This document shows positions 44,892-52,730 of a DNA stretch of 64,000 bases, in pieces. Each line of letters starts with the position of its first letter. Position 1 is the stretch's first letter. The DNA lies in the NCBI GenBank assembly GCA_030673895.1, contig JAUTCR010000017.1, positions 1-64,000 on the forward strand. Reading direction: 5' to 3'. The DNA comes from Verrucomicrobiota bacterium JB023. Lineage in GTDB: Bacteria > Verrucomicrobiota > Verrucomicrobiia > Verrucomicrobiales > Akkermansiaceae. The position numbers and the translations under genes are program-made. Under the pieces are notes generated by a model. It searched no databases. It saw only the letters and a program-made list of their open reading frames with translations, and was not told the DNA's origin.

Positions 44892-44936
44892 CCTTTTCCC
44901 ATATCCTCGGCCTTCCATTTCCGCTTTAATGGCGTT

Positions 44937-47240
44937 GTGCCTCGTCTCTTCCAACGACAGCGTCGCTACCGTCGCTTATTCCATGTCGCGCTCGTCGTGG
45001 CTGCCACTTTCCTCATCCTGCTGCTGATCCAGAGGCACCAATTATCTCTCCTTCAATCCACCTTATCCCAAACCCAGACTTTTCTTGCCGAAGCTCGTCG
45101 CACCGCCAACCTTGGCAACCGCGCCCGCGAGCAAGCAGAAGACCTCACCTCTTTCATCCTTGATGACCTCCGCTTCGAACTCATCGCGCTCGGCCGAACC
45201 GACATCTTGGGCGAATCCGCGCGACGCTCGCTCGACTACTTCGAGAATCTCCCGCCCGAACTCAAGGGGCTGACTACTACCGACGCCCTCGCCACCATCC
45301 ACAACACCCTCGCCAACGTCCACTATGCCGAGGGTTCCTTCGACGAATCCGTTGCCGCTTGGCAGGCTTCCCTCCGTAACCTCGAGCATCTCCATCGCGC
45401 CGAACCAGACAACGACTCGCACCTCTATCATCTCATCGAGACCCACAATGAGCTTGCCATCATCTTGCGCGAAGCAGGCCGTGTGGAGGAGGCCATGGTC
45501 GCCAGCCAGCAGGCTCTCAAGCGACTCGATTCCTTAGCGCCCGACTCGGATAATAACCAATACCGCATCAATCGGGCAGCCTCCCTTTTCAGCCTCGCAG
45601 AGAACCAACGCTTCCTCGAGAACTACGAGCAAGCAATTCCCTTCTATCAAGAGGCCCAAAAGGCCTTCGCGGAGGACATCCCCAAGGAGGTCATCGCCTT
45701 GCAGATCCACATGACCTCCTTCAACAACGAAGGATACTGTCACCTCTGTCTTGGCGATATCGACGCTGCGTTGAAGGCCTATCTTGCGGCCCTGATTCCC
45801 AACCGGGACCTCATTCAACTCGAGCCAGGCAACAGGCATTGGCAAAAGGAGATCGCAACCGTGCTCAATAATATCGGGACGATTCATGATGAAAACGAAG
45901 ATGCTGACCTCGCCTTCCGATACCTTGATGAGTCCCTCGCTCTCCGGGAGAGCCTCGTCCTCTGGGACCCGGTCAATACCCGTTGGCAACTCGATTACGC
46001 CACCTCTCTTCACAATCACGCCTCCCTCCACCTCGACCTGAATGCGGTCGAGAAAGCCCTTCCCTACATCCGGAAAACTTTCGATGTCTATCAGCTCCTC
46101 ATCTCCCGGGAACCCGAGCAAGAGAACTGGCTTCGCAGACTCCAAGACACCCTTCGCCACTTCAACGATAGACTGGTGCACGACGTAGGCCGCCCCGATC
46201 TCGCGAAGAAATTGAGCACGGAAGTGACCGATGCCCTCGCCGAGCTACCGCGAGACGCCGTCACCTCTCCAGCTTGGAATCTCTTTCTCTCATCACTCTA
46301 TGGCGAGCTTGGCAATGCGACGATAGCCAGCACAGAAGAGGCTATCGAAAGTCGCCTCAAAGCGACCAGCCTCCGAGCCAGGAATCTACAGCTCGAACCC
46401 GAGAATCCCGAGCGAGCTTATGAACTTGCCACCGCTTACCTTGATCTTGGTGAAGACTATCTAGCAGCCTCCGAGCCTCACTCTGCTCGAGTCTGCATCC
46501 AGCTTTGCCATTACCTGCTCGCCAGGCATACGCCCCCTCTCCTATTTCGCCGAGAGCCCCTGATCGACATCTGTCACCGCCATCAGCAGTCGCTATCGCC
46601 CGATGCCACGATGACCCTGGTTCCAAGTGATGCCATCTGGAACTACGAGGACCGTCGTTATCCACCCGCTGAGGATTGGAATACCCTTTCCTTCGACGAC
46701 TCAGCCTGGAAGTCCGGGCCCGCGAAATTGGGCTACGGTGACTCCGATGAGGCCACCCTCATCAACTTCGGAGGCGATCCCGACCGGAAGAACCTGACCG
46801 CTTGGTTCCGGCACCGCTTTGAGGTCGATACCCTCTCCGGACTGACTCCTCTTCGTCTCAGCCTGCTTTGCGACGACGGCGCGGTCGTCTATCTCAATGG
46901 CGAGGAAATCATCCGACACGGCCTCCCTCCGGGGCCCATCACTGCGACCACAACCAGTAGCATCATGAAGAGTGGCTTTGAGGAAGACGTCTTCCGCATC
47001 TTCATGTTTTCAGCAGAAGAGCTCCCGCTGATCATGGGAGAAAACGTCCTCGCAGTCGAAGTTCATCAAAACGAACCGCAAAGCTCGGACCTCGCTCTCG
47101 CCCTGGAGGTCCTTGGCGGGGCTCCCTTGCGAGACCCCCTCGACTCCTTCGATCAAGAATTGGCTGAGCAGGTTCTCGGAGAGGCGCTTCCTCCCATTCT
47201 CCGCACTTGGCTTTCTGCACCCGAGCACACACTCGACTGA
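44937..47240 (+). CDS. Membrane TPR protein resembling the sensory half of a receptor Ser/Thr kinase
   Basis: A 767-aa protein with a basic N-terminus and one membrane helix (LFHVALVVAATFLILLLI, about residues 14-31). A helical linker follows (LAEARRTANLGNRAREQAED). The segment LTSFILDDLRFELIALGRTD is a pattern I know from the extracytoplasmic parts of planctomycete and verrucomicrobial kinases. Tetratricopeptide-type repeats run from about 110 to 415 (ATIHNTLANVHYAEGSFDES). Residues about 564-740 resemble a galactose-binding jelly roll (FDDSAWKSGPAKLGYGD, YLNGEEIIRHGLP, GENVLAVEVHQ). There is no kinase domain. The start is GTG; an upstream ATG at 44929 is out of frame. It is divergent from the ECF sigma gene and convergent with the kinase gene. 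Confidence 0.8.
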   Translation: MPRLFQRQRRYRRLFHVALVVAATFLILLLIQRHQLSLLQSTLSQTQTFLAEARRTANLGNRAREQAEDLTSFILDDLRFELIALGRTDILGESARRSLDYFENLPPELKGLTTTDALATIHNTLANVHYAEGSFDESVAAWQASLRNLEHLHRAEPDNDSHLYHLIETHNELAIILREAGRVEEAMVASQQALKRLDSLAPDSDNNQYRINRAASLFSLAENQRFLENYEQAIPFYQEAQKAFAEDIPKEVIALQIHMTSFNNEGYCHLCLGDIDAALKAYLAALIPNRDLIQLEPGNRHWQKEIATVLNNIGTIHDENEDADLAFRYLDESLALRESLVLWDPVNTRWQLDYATSLHNHASLHLDLNAVEKALPYIRKTFDVYQLLISREPEQENWLRRLQDTLRHFNDRLVHDVGRPDLAKKLSTEVTDALAELPRDAVTSPAWNLFLSSLYGELGNATIASTEEAIESRLKATSLRARNLQLEPENPERAYELATAYLDLGEDYLAASEPHSARVCIQLCHYLLARHTPPLLFRREPLIDICHRHQQSLSPDATMTLVPSDAIWNYEDRRYPPAEDWNTLSFDDSAWKSGPAKLGYGDSDEATLINFGGDPDRKNLTAWFRHRFEVDTLSGLTPLRLSLLCDDGAVVYLNGEEIIRHGLPPGPITATTTSSIMKSGFEEDVFRIFMFSAEELPLIMGENVLAVEVHQNEPQSSDLALALEVLGGAPLRDPLDSFDQELAEQVLGEALPPILRTWLSAPEHTLD

Positions 47241-47251
47241 ATCGGTGCCTA

Positions 47252-48745
47252 TCAATCAGGCGGCTCGCTTTCCCCACCCACTTTCTCCGCCGAGACCCGT
47301 TTGCCGCGCAGTGCGGCGCGGGCAACAATCTCCTCATCATCGCCTTTCCTCCCCCACACGACCCAGGCCCCATCGACCCGGGCCGCTGACCAAAACTCAC
47401 CTGCCGCTACTTCTGTTGCCTGCCCCAGGTTGTTCGGGACCCTGACTTGCCCATAGCTGTCATCACCCCAAGCCACCACCTGCCCATCCCTCCCCAAAGC
47501 CAAGGCATGCGCAGCCCTTCGACCGTTACCTACCACGATATCAATGTAGTGCGTTCCGCCGGGCGGTGAAGCCTGCCCATAGGTATTCGCCCCCAGCCCC
47601 CGGAGTGAACCGTCTGCCAAAAGAGCGACGCCGAATTCCTCGTCAGCATTGCTCAATACCACCTTACTCACGCCGCCAAGACGGGCAGGAAAGTTATCTG
47701 GCAAATCGCCTTCTGCGACGGTGAATCGCCAAGTCTCCCCTTGCTCCTTGGATTCTCCGCCCGCCCATAGCCACCAGCCAGAAAAGATCACCAACATGAC
47801 CAAAAGGCCTGACAGAAGAAAGGTTCTCCAACTTGTTCTTCTCTCAATAGATAGTAGGGCCTCGCGAAATTCGACTACGGAGGAGAAGCGGTCGGCAGGA
47901 TGATCACTCATCGCCCTTAGGACGAACTCATCGACGCGCTCATCCAGGCCCAAGAGCTCCGACGGCAGGGCAAAGTTTCCTCCCGGCGGCCTGCCGGCGA
48001 GCAACTCATAGAAGACCACGCCCAGCGCGTAGACATCAGTCCTCTCATCCACTTCGGCACCTTCAAGTTGTTCTGGAGCCATGTATCGCGGGGTCCCCAT
48101 GCGTGCCTGCGTCACGGTCAGGCCCAGAGAGCTGGCTTGCCCCACCTCCTTGGCCAAACCAAAGTCGGCGACGCGGACGGAACCAGCCTTATCTAACAAG
48201 AGGTTCCCCGGTTTGAGGTCTCGATGAAGGATGCCCTGCCGATGAGCCTCCTCCATACCAAGGCAAGCTTCCTGCAAGACCCGGACGGCCTCCCCCAGCG
48301 GCAGCCGCCCCTCCTTGGCGAGCAGGCCAGCGACATCACCGCCTTGCACGAAGTCCATCGTTAAGAACATCAGGTGATTCCGCTCACCCCAATCCCTCAC
48401 CCGAACCAGATTCTCATGGCGGAGGGCCGCCAGCACCCTCGCCTCGCGACGGAATCGCTCGCCAAACTCAGGATTCTCCGCCAATGCCGGAGCGAGCACC
48501 TTGACTGCCACTCGCTGCCCGCTTTTTTTCTCAATCGCCTCATAGACCGCACCAGTCCCCCCGCGGCCGAGCTCACCGACAAACTGAAAATCCTCAAGAT
48601 AATCCTCCATCCGATGCCACTCCGGCGCGTCACCCAAGCTCTCCTTGGTCAACTCGACCAAAGCCGTTCCGAAGAGACAGCGCGGACAGTAGCCGCTTCC
48701 GTCATCCGGAAGCTCCGCCTCACAAGTCCGGCATTGTTGACCCAT
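47252..48745 (-). CDS. Receptor-type Ser/Thr protein kinase with N-terminal zinc ribbon and RCC1-like repeats
   Basis: A 497-aa protein. The N-terminus has a two-knuckle zinc ribbon (CRTCEAELPDDGSGYCPRC, residues 5-23). The kinase domain spans about 53-300: glycine loop GELGRGGTGAVY, catalytic lysine in VAVKVL, active site HRDLKPGNLLL (about 174), DFGLAKE, and the MGTPRYMAPEQ activation segment. All catalytic residues are present. A membrane helix (FLLSGLLVMLVIFSGWWLW, about 309-327) leads to an outside part. That part has RCC1/BNR-like repeats (LLADGSLRGLGANTYGQ, LGRDGQVVAWGDDSYGQ), probably a seven-blade propeller fragment. It converges with the TPR gene and probably signals to the ECF sigma factor at 43737, as known for kinase-linked ECF families. 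Confidence 0.92.
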   Translation of the reverse strand: MGQQCRTCEAELPDDGSGYCPRCLFGTALVELTKESLGDAPEWHRMEDYLEDFQFVGELGRGGTGAVYEAIEKKSGQRVAVKVLAPALAENPEFGERFRREARVLAALRHENLVRVRDWGERNHLMFLTMDFVQGGDVAGLLAKEGRLPLGEAVRVLQEACLGMEEAHRQGILHRDLKPGNLLLDKAGSVRVADFGLAKEVGQASSLGLTVTQARMGTPRYMAPEQLEGAEVDERTDVYALGVVFYELLAGRPPGGNFALPSELLGLDERVDEFVLRAMSDHPADRFSSVVEFREALLSIERRTSWRTFLLSGLLVMLVIFSGWWLWAGGESKEQGETWRFTVAEGDLPDNFPARLGGVSKVVLSNADEEFGVALLADGSLRGLGANTYGQASPPGGTHYIDIVVGNGRRAAHALALGRDGQVVAWGDDSYGQVRVPNNLGQATEVAAGEFWSAARVDGAWVVWGRKGDDEEIVARAALRGKRVSAEKVGGESEPPD

Positions 48746-48900
48746 GCCTCACTTCCCTAGCCCCATCGTCGCCCAGCGAACAGAGTTTTTCATTTCTCCC
48801 GATTGAGGAGACAAACTCTTCCAGGGTTCATGGAAAGAATGAGGGACGAGGTTCGTCTATCCAGATTGTCCGGACTTCGCTAGAATGCCGGTGAAGCCAT

Positions 48901-49239
48901 ATGAGCCCCATCGAAACCCTCGCCGAGAAGCAGCTGACCGCCTATAACAATCATGACCTAGATGCCTTCGTGGCCTGCTATCATGAGGAAGTCGTCGTCC
49001 TTGATGCCGATGGCAAGGTGACAGCGAAAGGTCATGAGGAGTTCCGCAGCCGTTATGAAGGAATGTTCGCGCGCGGCAATTTCGGTGCCCGGGTCGAGCA
49101 GCGTCTGCAGCATGGGGACCACTGCGTCGACCTGGAGCATTGGCATCGCTTTCGCGAAGGAGAGGAAGTGAATGGAACGGTCCTCGTCCGCTACCGCCTG
49201 CGTGACGGACTCATCGGGACGGTGCAATTCCTCAAGTGA
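48901..49239 (+). CDS. NTF2-like (SnoaL/steroid-isomerase-type) protein
   Basis: A 112-aa protein of the NTF2-like fold. The N-terminal helix is LAEKQLTAYNNHDLDAFVAC and the strand region is YHEEVVVLDADGKVTAKGHE, followed by a typical curved sheet ending VRYRLRDGLIGTVQFLK. Members range from isomerases to ligand-binding proteins, and no catalytic residue can be assigned. It is divergent from the kinase (155 bases apart), and its stop lies three bases from that of the convergent gene. Confidence 0.8.
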   Translation: MSPIETLAEKQLTAYNNHDLDAFVACYHEEVVVLDADGKVTAKGHEEFRSRYEGMFARGNFGARVEQRLQHGDHCVDLEHWHRFREGEEVNGTVLVRYRLRDGLIGTVQFLK

Positions 49240-49242
49240 GGC

Positions 49243-49728
49243 TCATTGACCGGATTTCTCCTTCTTAATGAGCGGCCAGATCTGGCCGAAAACAACAGCG
49301 AAGGCTCCCGGGAGGATGAGGGCCTCGGCCCCCTTCTGGAGCGTGCCTGCAAAACCTAGCCAGAAAAGGTCTCTCGATTCTGCGGCTTCGTGGGCAAAGG
49401 ATCTGAAGAGGAAGTAGGCCAGCAGGGCTCCGCAAAGAAATCTCAGGCCGATATCGGTGATCGAGGCCGTCGGTGGCTTTGCATCGATCGAGGAAGCTGC
49501 AGATTCCCACCGTCGTCGCAAATCCTCGGCTCTTTCTCTCGAGAGTTCTCCCAGCAAGGTCGGGTTGAGCAAGAATTCTTTAATCGTGACCGCAGATTCC
49601 GGCTCCCCCTGAGGAGAGATCAACCAATTCTCATCGATATGACCCCGCTTCAGGCGTTCGATAACCTCTTCTTCGCTCAGTGAGGTCTTCCACAACTTCG
49701 CATGGGCACTTTTAATCGCGTATTGCAT
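49243..49728 (-). CDS. Small membrane protein, possibly GYF_2-like N-terminus
   Basis: A 161-aa protein of unknown function. The first 55 residues (LWKTSLSEEEVIERLKRGHI, then an Asp/Glu loop and a final VTIKEFLL) resemble the GYF_2-like domains that precede membrane helices in many bacterial proteins. The GYF residues themselves are absent. Two hydrophobic stretches follow: LRFLCGALLAYFLFRSF and ALILPGAFAVVFGQIWPLI. It is the gene next after lepA on the same strand, 54 bases away. Confidence 0.6.
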   Translation of the reverse strand: MQYAIKSAHAKLWKTSLSEEEVIERLKRGHIDENWLISPQGEPESAVTIKEFLLNPTLLGELSRERAEDLRRRWESAASSIDAKPPTASITDIGLRFLCGALLAYFLFRSFAHEAAESRDLFWLGFAGTLQKGAEALILPGAFAVVFGQIWPLIKKEKSGQ

Positions 49729-49782
49729 GTTCTCTATAAAAGAACATCTAGCAACATTTCACTGCGAAGAGAAATTAAATCG

Positions 49783-51582
49783 TTAATCTCCGGTTTTCAG
49801 CACCTTGATGAAGGCTTCCTGCGGAATGTTTACTTTGCCGATGGCCTTCATCTTCTTTTTCCCTTCCTTCTGCTTCTCAAGCAGTTTGCGCTTCCGGGAG
49901 ATATCACCGCCATAGCACTTGGCAGTCACATTCTTCCGCATCGCGGAGATGGACTCACGGGCGATGATTTTGCCACCGATGGCAGCCTGGATGGCGACGA
50001 CAAACATTTGCTGGGGAATCACTTCCTTCAGCTTGGCAGCCAACTGGCGACCCTGATACTCCGCCTTCTCACGGTGGACGATGGTGGAGAAGGCCTCCAC
50101 GGGCTCGCCCGCAATGAGCATGTCCATCTTGACCATATTGGCGGCGCGGTAGCCGGCATGCTCGTAATCCATGGAGCCGTAGCCCCGGGTCATGGATTTG
50201 AGGCGGTCGTTGAAGTCGACCAGGATATCAGCAAGAGGAACGGTGGCGGTGAGGAGGACGCGGAATTCGTCAATGGTCTCGGTATTTTCAAGCTCGCCGC
50301 GCTTCTCCATGATGAGCTGCATGACGTCACCAATGTTATCACCGGGGATCATGATGAAGACGCGGACCATGGGCTCGCGGACTTCCTGAATGATCTGCTG
50401 CTCGGGTAGGTAGGTCGGATTGTCGACAATCATCTCCGAGCCATCGGTCTTGGTGACTTCATAAATCACCGAAGGATAGGTGGAGATGACGTCCATATCA
50501 AACTCCCGGCGAAGACGCTCCTGGATGATCTCCATGTGGAGAAGGCCGAGGAAGCCGCAGCGGAAGCCGAAGCCGAGAGCGGTCGAGGACTCGGTGGTGA
50601 AGGAGAAGGCCGCATCATTGATCTGCAGCTTGCCCATCGCGGTCTTCAAGCCCTCGTAATCCGACGAGTCGACCGGATAGATGCCTGCAAAGACGAGAGG
50701 GCGAATCTCCTTGAAGCCCGGAAGGGCCTCGGTGCAGGGGTTGTCCTTATGGGTGAAGGTGTCGCCAATCTTAACCTCGGCGGAGGACTTCATGTTGGCG
50801 ATGAGGTAGCCCACGTCCCCGGTGTGGAGGTCGTCGGTCTTGGTCATCTTGGGGGTGAAGACGCCGGTCTCCTTCACCTCGTAGGTGTTGTCGGTGTGGA
50901 AGAGCTTGACCTTGTCCCCCTTCTTGACCGTGCCGGAGACCACGCGGACGTAGGAGATCACGCCGCGATAGGCATCATACAGGCTATCGAAGACGCTGGC
51001 CCGCAGAAGGCCGTCCTCATGCTCTGGCGGTGGAGGGACATGCTCCACGATGGCCTCAAGGATGTCCTCGATGCCGATGCCGTTCTTGGCGGAAGCGGGA
51101 ATGGCAACCTCGCCGGGAATGGCGAGAATGTCCTCCAGCTGCTGGCGACACTTGTCGACATCAGCGGCAGGGAGATCGATCTTATTGAGAACGGGGACGA
51201 TGGTCAGGTTCTGGTCGAGAGCGAGGTTCACGTTCGCCATCGTCTGGGCCTCCACCCCTTGCGCGGCATCAATGATGAGGATGGCCCCCTCACATGCGGC
51301 TAGACTACGAGAGACCTCGTAGCTGAAATCCACGTGACCGGGGGTATCGAGGAGATTGAGCTTGTAGGTCTTCCCGTCCTTGGCGGGGTAATACATCGTC
51401 ACCGGGTGGCTCTTGATGGTGATGCCCTTCTCGCGCTCAAGGTCCATGGCGTCGAGGAGCTGGGCCTGGGCCTCCCGCTGGGAAACAGTCTGGGTGAACT
51501 CAAGCAAGCGATCGGAGAGCGTGGTCTTTCCGTGATCGATGTGAGCGATGATGGAGAAATTTCTGGTGAGGTTCGTGTCCAT
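49783..51582 (-). CDS. lepA: Elongation factor 4 (LepA), ribosome back-translocating GTPase
   Basis: A 599-aa protein of exact family length. G motifs are AHIDHGKTT (G1), DTPGHVDF (G3), NKIDLP (G4) and SAKNG (G5). The LepA-specific C-terminal domain is present (TAKCYGGDISRKRKLLEKQK and GKVNIPQEAFIKVL). LepA binds ribosomes and helps them under stress. ATG 51582 (MDTNLTRNFSIIAHID) gives the family start, although the frame is open upstream. Confidence 0.96.
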   Translation of the reverse strand: MDTNLTRNFSIIAHIDHGKTTLSDRLLEFTQTVSQREAQAQLLDAMDLEREKGITIKSHPVTMYYPAKDGKTYKLNLLDTPGHVDFSYEVSRSLAACEGAILIIDAAQGVEAQTMANVNLALDQNLTIVPVLNKIDLPAADVDKCRQQLEDILAIPGEVAIPASAKNGIGIEDILEAIVEHVPPPPEHEDGLLRASVFDSLYDAYRGVISYVRVVSGTVKKGDKVKLFHTDNTYEVKETGVFTPKMTKTDDLHTGDVGYLIANMKSSAEVKIGDTFTHKDNPCTEALPGFKEIRPLVFAGIYPVDSSDYEGLKTAMGKLQINDAAFSFTTESSTALGFGFRCGFLGLLHMEIIQERLRREFDMDVISTYPSVIYEVTKTDGSEMIVDNPTYLPEQQIIQEVREPMVRVFIMIPGDNIGDVMQLIMEKRGELENTETIDEFRVLLTATVPLADILVDFNDRLKSMTRGYGSMDYEHAGYRAANMVKMDMLIAGEPVEAFSTIVHREKAEYQGRQLAAKLKEVIPQQMFVVAIQAAIGGKIIARESISAMRKNVTAKCYGGDISRKRKLLEKQKEGKKKMKAIGKVNIPQEAFIKVLKTGD

Positions 51583-51662
51583 CTGAAGATGCGTGGCGGG
51601 GAAGTAACCGCGAAATGCGAGAATTTCACGAAAAATCGCCACTTGCAAGAAGTGTCGGGCGG

Positions 51663-51684
51663 GCCGCCAGCGCATCCTGGCGGC
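51663..51684 (-). terminator. Hairpin after the metalloprotease gene
   Basis: GCCGCCAG (51663-51670) and CTGGCGGC (51677-51684) form a perfect 8-bp stem with a six-base loop. A second short GCGCC/GGCGC hairpin (51703-51716) lies nearer the stop at 51724. No T run follows. The pair probably marks the end of the unit reading leftward, before the lepA promoter. Confidence 0.4.
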
Positions 51685-51723
51685 GGCCCTCGCTCTGACC
51701 AGGCGCCCTATGGCGCACCGGAC

Positions 51724-52707
51724 TCACCGCAGGATGGCGTCATCCCGCCATTTCATCCAGACATGAGGGGTGGAGAAGACCGCCCCGTCAGTCACCTCGA
51801 TGGTGCCATCGATCAGGATGACGTCATTGGATGAGGTCGACTTCGAGACCGCATTCTCAAGCGTCTTGAGACGCTGAGCATAGGTCCTGCCAGAAAGTTG
51901 AACTCCGAAGATGCTGTCCGCGCCGTCATCGGCGAGGAAGAAGCCTTCACCCGAGGCCTGGGGATCGCGCTCGTCATTCATCACCTCGATCATCTCCTGC
52001 CGCTGCTGCCAGACGAAGCGGTCCTGCGGTTGATGGTAGGACATCACGTTGAATATCAGGTTGTCCCGCGTCTCTTGGGTGGAGCCGGGATATTGGGCAT
52101 TGATATCGGCCGCCGAGGCATCGGCATCATCGGGCAAGGTCTCCGAGAGCCCGTCGCCATCCGCCCAGTCGTCCGCATTGCCATCGCCGTCGCCACTGTG
52201 CGTGTGGCTCAGATTGAAGAAGTGCCCAATCTCATGGAGGATGAGCTCCTCGTAAGCACCAGCCCCCACCGTGATGGCGCTGCGCCCACCTGTGGGCCGC
52301 GAGCAGTAGCCTGAGCGGGTGTCATTGATGTAGATATTGATGGAGTCGTCATGCCATTTCCAAGTGGTCTTGTCGTCCAGAGCGGCATCTTCGATGGCAT
52401 TCCGAGTCGCAGAGGACCGGGCATCCATCGTATAATAAGGGTCTGCCTGCCCGGAGATGGTGTAGACGGTATCCTCCCGGAGAAAGAAGCGGAAGGGGTA
52501 GCGCTTCTCCCTCATCACGCTGTTCATCCAGTCCACATTATCGCGGACGGCGGTCTCGCTATTGAGATTCACCCCGGTGGAGCCGATGGTATTGGTATTA
52601 CTCGGCCAACTGCCATTCGAGCTGAGAATGGCCTTAATCGAGAGCCGGACCTGAATCTCCGCCGCAGCTGGAGCCACCAGGAGAAGGGAGAGAATGAATC
52701 GTTTCAT
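51724..52707 (-). CDS. Secreted pappalysin-like metzincin metalloprotease
   Basis: A 327-aa protein with a signal peptide (RFILSLLLVAPAAA). The zinc site HEIGHFFNLSHTH has all three His of the metzincin HExxHxxNxxH pattern. The Met-turn follows (FNVMSYHQP), as in the M43/pappalysin group. About 60 residues after the Met-turn form a short tail without a recognised sorting motif. Such enzymes cleave extracellular proteins. ATG 52707 was preferred to an upstream GTG because AAAGG lies seven bases before it and the signal peptide starts there. It follows the beta-repeat protein gene by 23 bases and is probably co-transcribed with it. Confidence 0.85.
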   Translation of the reverse strand: MKRFILSLLLVAPAAAEIQVRLSIKAILSSNGSWPSNTNTIGSTGVNLNSETAVRDNVDWMNSVMREKRYPFRFFLREDTVYTISGQADPYYTMDARSSATRNAIEDAALDDKTTWKWHDDSINIYINDTRSGYCSRPTGGRSAITVGAGAYEELILHEIGHFFNLSHTHSGDGDGNADDWADGDGLSETLPDDADASAADINAQYPGSTQETRDNLIFNVMSYHQPQDRFVWQQRQEMIEVMNDERDPQASGEGFFLADDGADSIFGVQLSGRTYAQRLKTLENAVSKSTSSNDVILIDGTIEVTDGAVFSTPHVWMKWRDDAILR

Positions 52708-52730
52708 AATATAACCTTTCACATTCGGAC

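Larger units (their letters stand above)
44478..44936. other. 459-base noncoding region between sigma factor and TPR gene
   Basis: No gene with family similarity or normal codon pattern was found. It holds an imperfect CTGCGC/GCGCAG hairpin near 44535-44562, three tight hairpins at 44676-44731 and a heptamer array at 44808-44891. Both divergent promoters should lie here, but no convincing -35/-10 pair was seen. Confidence 0.7.

Noticed and set aside
44929-44936. ATG at 44929 as the start of the TPR gene
   Set aside because: It is out of frame with the membrane helix and TPR sequence that follow.
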